This document shows positions 52,084-61,979 of a stretch of DNA of 64,000 bases, in pieces (position 1 is the stretch's first letter; the number at the start of each line of letters is the position of its first letter). Made by a program: the position numbers and the translations under genes. The stretch covers positions 1 to 64,000 of the forward strand of contig CANJCO010000015.1 in NCBI GenBank assembly GCA_947473045.1, written 5' to 3'. The stretch is from Myxococcales bacterium. GTDB taxonomy: Bacteria; Myxococcota_A; Polyangia; Polyangiales; Polyangiaceae. Under the pieces are notes generated by a model that was given only the letters and a program-made list of their open reading frames with translations, was not told where the DNA came from and made no database searches.

Positions 52084-54681
52084 TCAGAAGAAGTTGCCGA
52101 TGGTGAACTCGAACACGTAGGGCTCTTCGTAGGCCTGCGGCATGAGCGGGAAGCCCCACTCGAAGCGCAGCGGGCCGAGCGGAGAAAACCACCGGACGCC
52201 GAAACCGGTCGAGGTGCGCAGGTAGCCGAGGCTCGACGCGTCGAAGCAGGGCGAGACGACGCGGCTGAACTGGGGCCCCGGCGTCGTCTTGCAGAACTGA
52301 TTCTCGGTGTTCCACGAGTTGCCGGCGTCGAAGAACACAACGCCGCGAATGCCGACCTTGTCGATGATCGGAAACTCGAGCTCGAGGTTCTCGTAGGCCT
52401 GGAGATTGCCACCGATGTTCGCACCGTTCGGAATCGGCGGCGCGTTCGGATCGAGCGACGTGTTGAGCGGAAGGCGTGAGCCGATCGTGCGCAGCCTGTA
52501 GCCGCGGACGTCGAGAATTCCGCCCAAAAAGAAGCGCTGGAAGATCGGCACGCCCTGCGAGCTGGGGCTCGTGATGAAGCCCACTTCGGTGTTGAGCTTG
52601 AGCACCACGCCGGTGCCGGGCTGTCCCGTTCCGCCGCCGAAATTGTAGTAAAATCGACCGGTATAGCGGTGTCGTAGAAACTCGATCTCGCTGCCGACGG
52701 CGCTGGTCGCGAGCTCGGTCGACAGCTGCACGTAAACGCCGCTCGACGGAAACAGGCGGTTGTCGCGGGTGTCGTAGACCAGGGCCGGTCGCATCGAGAC
52801 CGTGCGACCGCTGTTGAACAGGTTGGCGAGCGGAAGTCGCTGAAACGTGGAGACGTAGCCCGAGGGCTGCCCGAAGAACGTCGACGTGCCGCTCGTGTCG
52901 ACCTTGTCGTACTGCGCCGTTCCGGTGAGGCTCAGGCGGAGCCAAGGCTGCGCGAGCGCGTAGCCGAAGGTGAGCGAGCCACCGAGCGATCGCCTCGCGA
53001 AGTCGGTGTAAACGTAGAGCTGGTCGTAGAGCTCGGTCGACGCCGACCAGTCCGAGTCGAGAAAGTACGGCTCGAAGAAGCGCACGCTGAGAATCTGCCG
53101 AAGCCCCGAAAGCTGCGCCTGGAAGGCGAGCGACTGGCCGTTGCCAAACAGGTTGGCTTGCTGCACTTGCGCGGTGGCGATGAAATTTTCAACCGAGCTG
53201 AAGCCCGCGCCGACTTGGAAGGTCCCTGTGGGCCGCTCGCCGATCTCGAAGTACACGACGACCTTGTCGGGCGACGAACCTTGCTCGACTGTAACGTCGA
53301 CGCGCTCGAAGTAGCCGAGCGCCATGACGCGGCGCCGCGAGGTCTCCTTGCCGCTCTCCGAGTAGAGCTGGCCTTCCTGAATTTCGAGCTCGCGCCGAAT
53401 CACCTTGTCGCGCGTCTTGGTGTTGCCCTTGACCTCGATGCGCTCGATGCGCACGGGAGGGCCGCGCTTGATGGGGATGATGATGTCGACCTGGCTCGTC
53501 GTCGGATCGACCTCCGTCTCGGGATCGGCCTCGACGGTGTAGAAGCCCGCGTCCTTGTAGAGCGTGCGGACGGCCTCGAGATCCTTGACCACTTCGGCGC
53601 GGTTGAAAAATTCGCCCGAGTGCGCGCGGACCATTTGGCGCAGCGCGCGTCGGCCGCCGAGCGGCTCGAGCTCAACGCCGTCGGGGTCCTTTTCGAAAAT
53701 TTTCAGCTGACGAATCTTGAAGCGCGGGCCTTCGTGAATCACGACCGTGATCTCGATGCCCTCCCGATCGGTCGTGAGCATCACGCGCGGCGTGCCGATC
53801 TGCACGTTCATGTAGCCCTTGTCGTAATAAAGGGCGCTGAGCAGCAGCACGTCGCGTTCGAAAATATCCTGGCGGTACGGGCCGCCCGAACCGAACGACA
53901 GAATGCTCTGCTGACCGGTCTGCATCACCTCGCGGAGCTCGTCGTCGGTGACGTGCTCGTTGCCGATGAACGTGATGCGGCGCACGCTGACTTGCTGCCG
54001 CTCCTTGACCTTGAATCGGACGATAACGTCGTTGTCGCGCTGGTCGTCGACGACAGGCTCGACCTCGGCGAGGAAGTACCCTTTTTCGGAGTACGCGTCC
54101 TTGATCTTCTGGGCGCTGCGACGCACGGCGGGAAGGCTGAGGATCGTGTTCGGCTTGAGCTCGACAGCCTCGGTCAGCTTGTCGTTTTCGATCTCCTCAT
54201 TGCCTTCGAACTCGATGCCCTTGATGTTCGGGCGCTCGGTGACCTTGAACCGCAGCCGCACGCCGCGGTCGGCGTTGGTGAGGTCGACCTGCAGGTCGCT
54301 GAAAAAGCCCGAGTCCCAAAGCGCGCGGACATCGCCGGTCAGGTTGTCGATTTTAAAGAGGTGGCCGACCTTCATGCGAAGGTAGCTCGAGACATCTTCT
54401 TGCGACACGCGGCGGTTGCCGTCGACGTCGATCGATACGATCGCGAGGCCTTCGGCTTTCTCGGCGTCGGAGGGGGCGAGTCGCACGATCGGGCCCGGTT
54501 CGGCCGCTTTTGGCGCTCCGGCCGCTTCGCCCGACCCGGGTTGTGCGGAGCCGGCGTCGCTGTCCTGAGCGTAGCCCGCGCTCTGCCACGTCAGCCCGGC
54601 GAGGGTGATCCACGTGAGCATGAGCCACGCGAGCGGCGAACGTGCTCGCGTGAACGTGGCGGTCGGGAGGAAAATGGGCAT
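52084..54681 (-). CDS. bamA: outer membrane protein assembly factor BamA (Omp85)
   Basis: 865 residues. Signal peptide (cut near SAGYAQ), an acidic/Ala-rich spacer, then five POTRA domains from about residue 75 to 460 (recurring GN-type strands: DVDGNRRVSQED, EFEGNEEIEN, TFIGNEHVTD, KIFEKDPDG, EVKGNTKTRD). A 16-strand Omp85 barrel follows, with the VRGY loop (DVRGYRLRT) and a terminal Phe. It inserts outer-membrane proteins. The extra spacer and long loops are ordinary for the group. Upstream spacing of 154 bp to the MFS gene suggests its own promoter. Confidence 0.95.
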   Translation of the reverse strand: MPIFLPTATFTRARSPLAWLMLTWITLAGLTWQSAGYAQDSDAGSAQPGSGEAAGAPKAAEPGPIVRLAPSDAEKAEGLAIVSIDVDGNRRVSQEDVSSYLRMKVGHLFKIDNLTGDVRALWDSGFFSDLQVDLTNADRGVRLRFKVTERPNIKGIEFEGNEEIENDKLTEAVELKPNTILSLPAVRRSAQKIKDAYSEKGYFLAEVEPVVDDQRDNDVIVRFKVKERQQVSVRRITFIGNEHVTDDELREVMQTGQQSILSFGSGGPYRQDIFERDVLLLSALYYDKGYMNVQIGTPRVMLTTDREGIEITVVIHEGPRFKIRQLKIFEKDPDGVELEPLGGRRALRQMVRAHSGEFFNRAEVVKDLEAVRTLYKDAGFYTVEADPETEVDPTTSQVDIIIPIKRGPPVRIERIEVKGNTKTRDKVIRRELEIQEGQLYSESGKETSRRRVMALGYFERVDVTVEQGSSPDKVVVYFEIGERPTGTFQVGAGFSSVENFIATAQVQQANLFGNGQSLAFQAQLSGLRQILSVRFFEPYFLDSDWSASTELYDQLYVYTDFARRSLGGSLTFGYALAQPWLRLSLTGTAQYDKVDTSGTSTFFGQPSGYVSTFQRLPLANLFNSGRTVSMRPALVYDTRDNRLFPSSGVYVQLSTELATSAVGSEIEFLRHRYTGRFYYNFGGGTGQPGTGVVLKLNTEVGFITSPSSQGVPIFQRFFLGGILDVRGYRLRTIGSRLPLNTSLDPNAPPIPNGANIGGNLQAYENLELEFPIIDKVGIRGVVFFDAGNSWNTENQFCKTTPGPQFSRVVSPCFDASSLGYLRTSTGFGVRWFSPLGPLRFEWGFPLMPQAYEEPYVFEFTIGNFF

Positions 54682-54785
54682 CTCTTGGCGGCGCGTTCGC
54701 GCGCGAAAAATCGATCGCGGCGAGCGCCCCTCGTAGCGCACCCTTTGGGGCGGGGTCAACGTCGTTCGGCCCCCAACCCCTGCAT

Positions 54786-54810
54786 AAAAAGCTTGTAAAT
54801 AGCCCTTTTT
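54786..54810 (-). terminator. weak terminator after the MFS transporter gene
   Basis: On the reverse strand AAAAAG pairs with CTTTTT, continuing with CT/AG across a GG bulge, and the T-rich arm forms the tail. It lies about 26 nt past the MFS stop and ahead of bamA. The stem is AT-rich and short, so this is a low-confidence call. Confidence 0.3.
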
Positions 54811-54835
54811 CGCGACGACGCGGGCGGCGGGCGGT

Positions 54836-56098
54836 TCATGCAGCAGCGCGCGGCGTGCGGGGTAGCCACCACGCGAGCGCCGAGAGCGCGATCGCGGCGG
54901 GCAGTAGAAGCATCGCGAGCTGCATGGGCGCGTGGTCGGCGATGAGGCCGACGAGGGGAGGGCTCCAGAGGTCGCCGAAGAGGTGAATCGCGAAGATGCT
55001 GAGCGCCATCGCACTGCCGCGGACGCCCGCGGGAACGCTCGACAGCAGCGCGGCGTTGATAGGCGAGGTGGTCAGAAAGAGCGCCACGATCGCGACGAAA
55101 ATGAGCGAGAAAAATGCCGTCGAGGTCGGCGAGAGAAAGCACGCAGCCGCAAACGGCGCGCCCAGGGCGCTGGCGACGGCGCAGACGCGGAGGTGCGCGC
55201 GTGCGCCCGGGTGGTCGCCGGCGGCCTCGCCGCTTGTGGTGGCGCGCTTCGCCGCCCGGTCGCCCCAGGCCCCGCCGATGCCTGTCCCGATGATTCCGCC
55301 CGCGACGAGAATCAGCCCGAACGCGTAGTTGGCCTTGTCGAGATCGGTTTTGTACTGGTGGTGAATGTACTTCGGCGCCCAGTGCGCGAAGCCTCCGAGG
55401 GCGAACGTGAAAAGGCAGTAGCCCGCCACGGCGCGCGCATAAACGCGCTCTTTGAGAAGCGGTGCGAGGCTCGCGCGCAGGCTCAGTGCGCGGGCCGCGG
55501 CGGCGCGATTGGGCTCAGCGATCAGCAGGCACAGCAGCGCGAAGACCGCCCCGGGCAGGCCCGCTGCGTAGAACGCCTCGCGCCATCCGTAGTGCTTTTG
55601 CACGAAGCCGCCGAGCAGGTAGCCGATCGCCGACCCTACGGGCACGGCGAGGTAGAACACGCTCAGCCACTTGCCCTTGCGGTCCGGCGGCGCGAGGTCG
55701 TCGATGATGGTCGGCGCGACCGCGGCGTAGCTGGCTTCGCCGGCGCCGACGAGGGCGCGCGCTGCGATCATCGAATAAAACGAGTGCGTATGGCCGGTTG
55801 CGATCGTCGAGGCGCTCCACACGATCACGCCCAGCGTCATGAGTCCGCGGCGCGTCTGCCAAACCTTCCAGGGTGCATCCGGCGTCGCGCGGGCCCTGTC
55901 TCCGAGGTAGCCAAACAGGGGGCTTAGCGCGAAGTATCCAACGAGGAACGCGGTGGCGAGCAGGCCTCCCTGCGTCTGCGTGAGGTCGAGGTCGACCTGC
56001 ACGCGCGCGAGCACCGCCGCAAGCACGGTGCGATCGACGTAATTGACGAAATTGAGCGCGGTAAGCAGCGCGAGAATGAGCTCGGGGCGTCGGATCAC
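54836..56098 (-). CDS. MFS transporter (spinster-like)
   Basis: 420 residues with about 12 membrane helices. The start NFVNYVDRTVLAAVL is characteristic of the spinster branch of the major facilitator superfamily, and the loop after helix 2 has GDRARA, a variant of the usual GxLaDrxGr motif A. Spinster homologues move lipids or small organic molecules in eukaryotes; bacterial substrates are mostly unknown. It is divergent from the topoisomerase VI genes (107 bp between starts). Confidence 0.88.
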   Translation of the reverse strand: MIRRPELILALLTALNFVNYVDRTVLAAVLARVQVDLDLTQTQGGLLATAFLVGYFALSPLFGYLGDRARATPDAPWKVWQTRRGLMTLGVIVWSASTIATGHTHSFYSMIAARALVGAGEASYAAVAPTIIDDLAPPDRKGKWLSVFYLAVPVGSAIGYLLGGFVQKHYGWREAFYAAGLPGAVFALLCLLIAEPNRAAAARALSLRASLAPLLKERVYARAVAGYCLFTFALGGFAHWAPKYIHHQYKTDLDKANYAFGLILVAGGIIGTGIGGAWGDRAAKRATTSGEAAGDHPGARAHLRVCAVASALGAPFAAACFLSPTSTAFFSLIFVAIVALFLTTSPINAALLSSVPAGVRGSAMALSIFAIHLFGDLWSPPLVGLIADHAPMQLAMLLLPAAIALSALAWWLPRTPRAAA

Positions 56099-56168
56099 GC
56101 AGGCGACGCTAGCACGCGAATTTCGCGTCTCGACCGCGGATGCGTTCGTTCCAAACGATGCGCAAAGC

Positions 56169-56198
56169 TTGACATCTGTTCACCCAAGCGTTTAGGCC
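56169..56198 (+). promoter_or_regulatory. candidate promoter of the topoisomerase VI operon, leaderless
   Basis: A perfect TTGACA (56169-56174), 18-bp spacer and TAGGCC (56193-56198). The predicted start of transcription is at or one base before the ATG at 56206, and no Shine-Dalgarno sequence precedes that ATG. This suggests a leaderless transcript. The -10 is only moderate, with TAG as in the mevalonate promoter candidate. Confidence 0.45.
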
Positions 56199-56205
56199 AT
56201 GCGCC

Positions 56206-58164
56206 ATGGCGAAGAAGGCTGCCAAGAAAATCCCTCCGAAGGTCACGCCCAGGGTGGCGCGGCCCGCGAGGCCGGTCGTTGCTCCAGACAAGCCGCTGCG
56301 GCCTGCCGCAAAGGCGCCCGTCGCCGTCGCGTCGAAGACGAAAGCGGTCACAGTGGCCGATACGCTGCCACCCCGGAGCGTCGCGGCGCCGCCTCCGCCC
56401 GCGGTCGCGTCCGCCGAAATCGTTCCCGACGCTTCTACTGAAAAGAAGCCCGCTCGCCGCTCTACGGCGGAAGCCATGGGGCAGAAGCAGCGCGACATCT
56501 CGGTCAGCGAATTTTTCACCAAAAATCGCCACCTCCTGGGCTTCGACAACCCGGCCAAGGCGCTGCTCACCACCGTGAAGGAGGCCGTAGACAACTCGCT
56601 CGACGCTTGCGAAGAGGCTGGCATTCTTCCCGAGCTTCGCGTCGAGATTCGCGAGGTCGCCGAAGGGCGTTTCCGCGTCGCCGTCGAAGACAACGGCCCG
56701 GGCATCGTCAAGGCGCAGATCCCCAAGATCTTCGCCAAGCTGCTCTACGGGTCCAAGTTCCACCGCCTCCGTCAGTCGCGCGGGCAGCAGGGCATCGGCA
56801 TCAGCGCAGCCGGCCTGTACGCGCAGCTCACCACAGGCAAGCCCGTCGTCATCATTTCGAAGACGGGCAAGGGCAAGCCGGCGCATCGAATCGAGCTGCG
56901 CATCGACACCAAGCACAACCAGCCTGACGTCGTAAAAGACGTCTTTGAGCCGCAGTGGGCGCCTGAACACGGCACGCGGGTCGAGCTCGAGCTCGTCGCG
57001 GCCTACCGCGGGGGCCGCACGGGGGTCGATTCATACCTCGAACAGACTGTCGTCGCCAACCCGCATCTGGGACTGACCTATGTACCTCCCAAAGGCGAGC
57101 CCGTGGTTTATCCGCGCGTGTCGAACGAGCTGCCGCGGGAGCCTCAGGAGATCAAGCCGCACCCCCATGGCGTCGAGCTGGGCATGCTCCTCAACATGCT
57201 GCACGACGCCGACGATTCGACCGTAAAACAGGTGCTGTCCAGCTCGTTTTCAAGGGTCAGCGCGAGCGTCGCCGAAGACATCTGCCGCAAGGCGAAGGTC
57301 GACTCGAAGGCGAAATCGACCAGCATTCACGGCGACGACGTTGACCGGCTTCACAAGGCGCTGGGTGAGGTGAAGCTGATGGCGCCGCCGACCAGCAGCG
57401 TCGTTCCGATCGGCGAAGACCTCCTCAAGGCGGGCCTCGCGCGCCGCTTCCCGAACGCCGAGTTCATGGTCTCGGCCACGCGCCCGCCGAGCGTCTATCG
57501 CGGCAACCCGTTCGTGGTCGAAGTGGGGCTTGCCTATGGCGGCGATCTGCCCCGCGACGAGCCCGCCGAAATCATGCGGTTCGCCAACCGCGTCCCGCTT
57601 CAATACCAGCCCAAATCGTGCGCGATCAGCGAGAGCATCTACCAGACCAACTGGAAGGCCTACGAGCTCCAGCAGCCCAAAGGCTCGCTGCCGGTTGGGC
57701 CGATCGCGATCGCAGTGCACCTCGCGAGCGTGTGGGTTCCGTTCACCAGCGAGGCAAAAGAGGCCGTCGCGCACTACGACGACCTGCTCAAGGAGATGCG
57801 CCTCGCCGTGCAGGAGTGCGGCCGCAAGCTGGGGGCGCATCTGCGCGCGCGGGATCGCGCGGCGAGCGAGCAAAAGCGTCTGTCGATTTTTCAGCGCTAC
57901 ATCCCCGAGGTGTCCGCGGCGATCGCCAACATTATCAAGGGCGACAAGGCCGCCATCGCGCAGTCGTTTCACCAGGCGCTGCCGAACTACGTCAAGATCA
58001 CGCCGGAGGAGCCTGAGAGCGGAGCGCCGCCTGCCGCCGATGGGGCGTCGTCCGCGGTTGCCGGAGGCGGTCCCGCGTCGCCGGCGCTGCCTCCCGCACC
58101 CAAGGTGAAGCCGGGCGGCAAACCCGCCCCGAAGTCGCGCAAGGACCAGCTCTCTTTAATCTGA
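56206..58164 (+). CDS. top6B: DNA topoisomerase VI subunit B
   Basis: 652 residues. The first 90 are basic, Pro/Ala-rich and disordered. The GHKL ATPase domain follows: [14 protein letters not shown] (Bergerat N box), EDNGPGI, and [16 protein letters not shown] transducer domain with a later Lys (QPKGSLP region) completes it. Topo VI is an archaeal and plant type IIB enzyme that passes one duplex through another. The C-terminus carries a Gly/Pro/Ala-rich tail ending KDQLSLI. It is followed 12 bp later by subunit A, forming a complete A/B operon. Known in a few bacteria and likely acquired by transfer; no local composition shift is visible. Confidence 0.95.
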   Translation: MAKKAAKKIPPKVTPRVARPARPVVAPDKPLRPAAKAPVAVASKTKAVTVADTLPPRSVAAPPPPAVASAEIVPDASTEKKPARRSTAEAMGQKQRDISVSEFFTKNRHLLGFDNPAKALLTTVKEAVDNSLDACEEAGILPELRVEIREVAEGRFRVAVEDNGPGIVKAQIPKIFAKLLYGSKFHRLRQSRGQQGIGISAAGLYAQLTTGKPVVIISKTGKGKPAHRIELRIDTKHNQPDVVKDVFEPQWAPEHGTRVELELVAAYRGGRTGVDSYLEQTVVANPHLGLTYVPPKGEPVVYPRVSNELPREPQEIKPHPHGVELGMLLNMLHDADDSTVKQVLSSSFSRVSASVAEDICRKAKVDSKAKSTSIHGDDVDRLHKALGEVKLMAPPTSSVVPIGEDLLKAGLARRFPNAEFMVSATRPPSVYRGNPFVVEVGLAYGGDLPRDEPAEIMRFANRVPLQYQPKSCAISESIYQTNWKAYELQQPKGSLPVGPIAIAVHLASVWVPFTSEAKEAVAHYDDLLKEMRLAVQECGRKLGAHLRARDRAASEQKRLSIFQRYIPEVSAAIANIIKGDKAAIAQSFHQALPNYVKITPEEPESGAPPAADGASSAVAGGGPASPALPPAPKVKPGGKPAPKSRKDQLSLI

Positions 58165-58176
58165 GGAACCCCCCCC

Positions 58177-59319
58177 ATGGCCGCCAAGAAAGCCGCTCCG
58201 TCCGCAGCCTCCGCAAAAGCCGCCGCCTCCAAGCGCGACGCCGTCACCCTCGCCAAGATCGAAAAGCTCGCTCAGGCGGCGCTCAAGACCGTGAAGGCCG
58301 GCGACAATCCCGCCCTCGAACTGCCGGTTCGCGCGCTGTCGAACGTGTCGTTCAACGCGAAAAAACGCATTATCGAGCTCGGCGGCAAAACGCAGACGCG
58401 CGAGTTTTTCAACACCTCGATGGCGCGTAAATTCATGCAGACGTTTCTCGTGGCCGACAAGTGCCGCGAGCTTGTGCTGGCCGACAAGACGGTCACGATT
58501 CGTCAGATGTATTACCTGAGCAAGCACACGGTCGCGGGCTCGAACGAAAATACGTTTGAAGATCAGGGCGAGAGCGATCCGATCATCGAAGACCTCGAGG
58601 TCGGCATCGACGCGCTGCGTGAAGAGCTTCACCTCTATGCGAACAAGCGCGGACTGGTCGCGGGGCCGCTCGTGGTCAACGACACGGGAGACGAGATTGA
58701 CCTCGCGCGCATGGGCCGCGGCGGCTGGGGAATTCCCAGCATCTGCGAGTCGGACGTTCTCAAGTTCGTGCGCAACAAGGCCAAGTTCGTGCTCCTCGTA
58801 GAGAAAGTCGCCGTGTGGCAGCGACTCAACGAGGACGGCTTCTGGCAAAAAAACGAATGCATCCTCATGACGAGCGAAGGGCAGGCGGCCCGCGGCGTGC
58901 GGCGCATTCTGCAGCGCTTCGCAACCGAGCTGAATCTGCCGGTTTACGTGCTCGTCGATAACGACCCCTGGGGGCTGTACATCTACTCGGTTCTCAAACA
59001 GGGGAGCATCAACCTCGCCTACGAATCGATGCGCATGGCCGTACCGAACGTGCGCTTTTTGGGCATGAGCTCGTTCGACTACAAGAAGTTCAACCTCACC
59101 GCGGCGGTCGAGATCAAGCTGAACGACGACGACATCAAGCGCGCGCAGCAGATGAAGGCCTACCCCTGGTTTCACGACAAGAAATGGCAGCGCGAGATCG
59201 ACGAGCTCCTCCACAACAAGTTCAAGATGGAGGTCGACGGCTTCCTCACGAAGAGCGTCACGTTCATCGCTGAGGAGTACATTCCGAAGAAGCTCCGCGA
59301 CCGCGACTATCTGCAATAG
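58177..59319 (+). CDS. top6A: DNA topoisomerase VI subunit A (Spo11 family)
   Basis: 380 residues. The Spo11/Top6A domain carries the catalytic Tyr in TIRQMYYLSKH (near residue 112), and the Toprim domain has its Glu in VLLVEKVAVW and the acidic pair in VDNDPWG. The basic Ala/Lys-rich N-terminus resembles that of subunit B, suggesting a shared lineage-specific extension. Both active-site parts look intact, so the A2B2 enzyme should be functional. Two GC-rich hairpins lie downstream before the next gene (59322-59356 and 59374-59393). Confidence 0.95.
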   Translation: MAAKKAAPSAASAKAAASKRDAVTLAKIEKLAQAALKTVKAGDNPALELPVRALSNVSFNAKKRIIELGGKTQTREFFNTSMARKFMQTFLVADKCRELVLADKTVTIRQMYYLSKHTVAGSNENTFEDQGESDPIIEDLEVGIDALREELHLYANKRGLVAGPLVVNDTGDEIDLARMGRGGWGIPSICESDVLKFVRNKAKFVLLVEKVAVWQRLNEDGFWQKNECILMTSEGQAARGVRRILQRFATELNLPVYVLVDNDPWGLYIYSVLKQGSINLAYESMRMAVPNVRFLGMSSFDYKKFNLTAAVEIKLNDDDIKRAQQMKAYPWFHDKKWQREIDELLHNKFKMEVDGFLTKSVTFIAEEYIPKKLRDRDYLQ

Positions 59320-59487
59320 CGGCCCGTTTGCGGCGTGCCGAGTTGTGCCGCGCGGGCAAACAAATCCGCCCGGGCGCGACGCGCATGTCGCGCAGGGCGC
59401 GAGCTTTACGCTTCTTGCCGCGATGTTTGCGCGGAATGTCGCCTTCTTTTACGTTACAGTTTCCCGAGCGGTTCCAGTAGGCGCGCG

Positions 59488-59503
59488 TTGGCACGGCGTC
59501 TGC
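59488..59503 (+). promoter_or_regulatory. sigma-54 (-24/-12) promoter of the first choice-of-anchor-L gene
   Basis: The sequence TTGGCACGGCGTCTGC has the GG doublet (59490-59491) and GC doublet (59502-59503) separated by exactly 10 bp, with CAC after the GG, matching the sigma-54 consensus TGGCAC-N5-TTGC except for one T. Transcription would start near 59514, about 24 nt ahead of the ATG at 59538, leaving room for its Shine-Dalgarno. This supports 59538 over 59520 as start. Confidence 0.6.
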
Positions 59504-59537
59504 TCAGCAATCCAGCTCAATGGCCAAGAGGTTCACC

Positions 59538-60707
59538 ATGCGTCGTTCGCTACTGATGATTGCTCCCCTGCTTGTCTGGTCGGCCGCGGCTTGCAGCAGC
59601 AACGACAAAAGCCTTTTCGATGCCGACGCCGGGTCCAACACCGACGCGGAAGTCGATCCGTTTGGCAACGGCACCGACGCGGGCTTCAAGGGCGGTGAAA
59701 CCGGAACCGGCGGCGGCTGCAAGTCTGACCCGGGCAACTACGACATCCCCGGCAACATGTGCGACGACGATGGCGACGGCACGGTCGACAACCCCCCGAA
59801 CTGCGACGTCGGGCTGCCTCAGGGCGGAGACGCGCTGGCCTTCGCGAAGGCGATCGGCCTTTGCCAGCAGGCCGGCGGCGGCAAGTGGGGGGTCGTCTCT
59901 GCGGCCTACACACAAGGCTACAACCGCAAAGACGCGCCCGACGCCAAGCAGCACGGCATCCTCGCAAAGTTCGGAAGCGCGGTGAAGCCGCGGCAGGGCG
60001 GCCGACTCGGCGTGCTCTCGTCCGGCGAAGGACAGGAGCTCGACACTTGCAACTTCCTCGACGGTCAGTCCTTCAAGGGGGGCTGCCCCATGACGGGCGC
60101 GGGCGCTGCGCCTCCGGGCTATCCCAAACCGGCGGCGGGCTGCCCGGTCGACAGCACGGTCAACGACGTCGCGACGGTGAAGCTGACCGTCAAGGTTCCC
60201 AACAACGCCAAGGGCTTCGCGTTCGACTTCGATTTCTACAGCGGCGAGTGGCCTGAGTACGTGTGCACGAAGTTCAACGACGCCTTTATCGCCTATCTCA
60301 CCAGCCAGGCCTTCAACGGCGGAAAGCCCGATAACGTCTCGTTCGACGCGAAGAACAACCCCGTTAGCGTGAACAACGGCTTCTTCGACCGCTGCTCGCC
60401 CGCCAACGCTACTGTCGGTTGCGTGGGCACCAAGCCGTCGAAAGCTGCCTGTACGAGCGGCAACGGAGAGCTGCAGGGAACGGGCTTCTACCAGCCCGGC
60501 ATGCAGAATTGCGGACAGAACGACTCCGGCGGCGGCGCGACAGGCTGGCTTACCACCAAGGCCCCCGTGCAGCCGGGAGAGACGATCACCATCGAGTTCA
60601 TGGTGTGGGACACCGGCGATCAGGCCTACGATTCGAGCGTGTTGCTCGACAACTGGGCGTGGCAGCCTTCCGACGTCACCGTCGGCACGGACCGTCCGCC
60701 CAACTGA
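59538..60707 (+). CDS. lipoprotein with choice-of-anchor-L-like domain (copy 1)
   Basis: 389 residues from ATG 59538, which has AAGAGG 7 nt upstream; the paralogue at 60759 has the same spacing and the same first codons. Lipobox SAAAC near residue 19, then an Asp/Gly/Thr tether. A calcium-type motif DDDGDGTVDN follows (about 73-82). The rest is a beta-rich domain with paired Cys and the end WDTGDQAYDSSVLLDNW, which matches the choice-of-anchor-L fold of surface proteins. About 60-65% like the next gene by eye, so a tandem duplicate. Likely an exported adhesin. Confidence 0.85.
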   Translation: MRRSLLMIAPLLVWSAAACSSNDKSLFDADAGSNTDAEVDPFGNGTDAGFKGGETGTGGGCKSDPGNYDIPGNMCDDDGDGTVDNPPNCDVGLPQGGDALAFAKAIGLCQQAGGGKWGVVSAAYTQGYNRKDAPDAKQHGILAKFGSAVKPRQGGRLGVLSSGEGQELDTCNFLDGQSFKGGCPMTGAGAAPPGYPKPAAGCPVDSTVNDVATVKLTVKVPNNAKGFAFDFDFYSGEWPEYVCTKFNDAFIAYLTSQAFNGGKPDNVSFDAKNNPVSVNNGFFDRCSPANATVGCVGTKPSKAACTSGNGELQGTGFYQPGMQNCGQNDSGGGATGWLTTKAPVQPGETITIEFMVWDTGDQAYDSSVLLDNWAWQPSDVTVGTDRPPN

Positions 60708-60758
60708 CTCCGGTCTCCGCGCCGAGTTCTTCTTTCTTCGTTTGCCGAGAGGTTGCCC

Positions 60759-61967
60759 ATGCGTCGCTTTGTCTTCCCCGCGCTCGTTGTTGTGGTCTCC
60801 GCCTGCGGCACCACGCCTGTTTCCACGTTTGGGGCAGACGGCGGCGACGTCGACAGCGGCGTAGCCAACCCGAACGGCGACGACGGGGGCAACCCCTTCG
60901 GGCAGGTCGACGCGAGCGCGCCCGATTCGGCCGTTAGCGCGTGCGTTCCCGATCCGGCCAATTTCGACATCCCCAAAAACGGCTGCGACGACGACGGCGA
61001 CGGCGTCGTCGACAACGCTCCGGCCTGCGACACGGGGCTCCCGCTCACCGGCGACGCGATGCAGTTCGCCAAGGCGCTCGGGCTTTGCCAGATGGCGAGC
61101 GCCGGCAAATGGGGCATCGTGTCGGCCGTCTATACTGACAGCTTCGGCTCGTCGATGGCTCCGGTCGCCGAGCAGCACGGCATCTTGTCGAAGTTCGGAA
61201 ACGTGCTCAAGCCGCGGGAGGGCGCTTCGCTGGGCGTCATTTCTTCGGGCTATGCGCGTGAATACGATGAGTGCGGCGCGCCTCAGTCGCCCTTCAAGGG
61301 AGGGTGCCCGATGAACGTGCAGACGAACGCCAGCGCGCCGCAGGGATATCCGAAGGATTCTCCGAACTGCCTCGGCGTCGTCACCGACCAGTCCGTGAAT
61401 GACATGATCACCGTCAAGCTGACGATCAAGGTGCCGCACAACGCAAAGGGCCTCGCGTTCGACTTCAACTTCGGTTCGGGCGAGTGGCCCGAGTTCGTGT
61501 GCACCACCTTCAACGACGCCTTCATCGCCTACCTCACGAGCAAGGCGTTCAACAGCGGCAAACCCGATAACATCTCGTTCGACTCAAAGAACAACCCGGT
61601 GAGCGTCAACAACGGCTTCTTCGACCGATGCTCTCCCAAAGGTGCCGAGGGCATTTGCAGCGGGGTCGCCCAGGCGATGGGCGGGAAGAAGGGCGCATGC
61701 GCGGGCGGCGATTCGGAGCTGCGCGGCACGGGCTTTTACAACCCGGACTACAACTGCGACTTCAACATGTCGACGCAAGACTCTGGCGGCGGCATGACCG
61801 GCTGGCTCACGACGAAGGCGCCCGTGGCAGCCGACGAAACCATCACGATCGAGTTCATGGTGTGGGACACGGGCGATCACTCCTACGACTCAAGCGTGCT
61901 GCTCGACAACTGGCAGTGGCAGGGCGATCCGACGGCGATCGGAACCGACCGCCCGCCCGTTAACTGA
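60759..61967 (+). CDS. lipoprotein with choice-of-anchor-L-like domain (copy 2)
   Basis: 402 residues. It has the same architecture as its upstream neighbour: lipobox VSAC, Asp/Gly tether, DDDGDGVVDN, a two-lobed beta domain and the WDTGDHSYDSSVLLDNW end. It differs by an insertion in the Cys-rich middle (GAEGICSGVAQAMGGKKGAC). GAGAGG lies 8 nt upstream of the ATG. Only 51 bp separate the two copies, and no second promoter is obvious, so both probably share the -24/-12 promoter. Confidence 0.85.
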   Translation: MRRFVFPALVVVVSACGTTPVSTFGADGGDVDSGVANPNGDDGGNPFGQVDASAPDSAVSACVPDPANFDIPKNGCDDDGDGVVDNAPACDTGLPLTGDAMQFAKALGLCQMASAGKWGIVSAVYTDSFGSSMAPVAEQHGILSKFGNVLKPREGASLGVISSGYAREYDECGAPQSPFKGGCPMNVQTNASAPQGYPKDSPNCLGVVTDQSVNDMITVKLTIKVPHNAKGLAFDFNFGSGEWPEFVCTTFNDAFIAYLTSKAFNSGKPDNISFDSKNNPVSVNNGFFDRCSPKGAEGICSGVAQAMGGKKGACAGGDSELRGTGFYNPDYNCDFNMSTQDSGGGMTGWLTTKAPVAADETITIEFMVWDTGDHSYDSSVLLDNWQWQGDPTAIGTDRPPVN

Positions 61968-61979
61968 CGGTCGGCGCGC

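Noticed and set aside
59320-59487. GC-rich hairpins after top6A as a strong terminator or small RNA
   Set aside because: Stems exist (59322-59356, 59374-59393) but no T-tract or conserved RNA feature was seen, so I did not call a separate feature.
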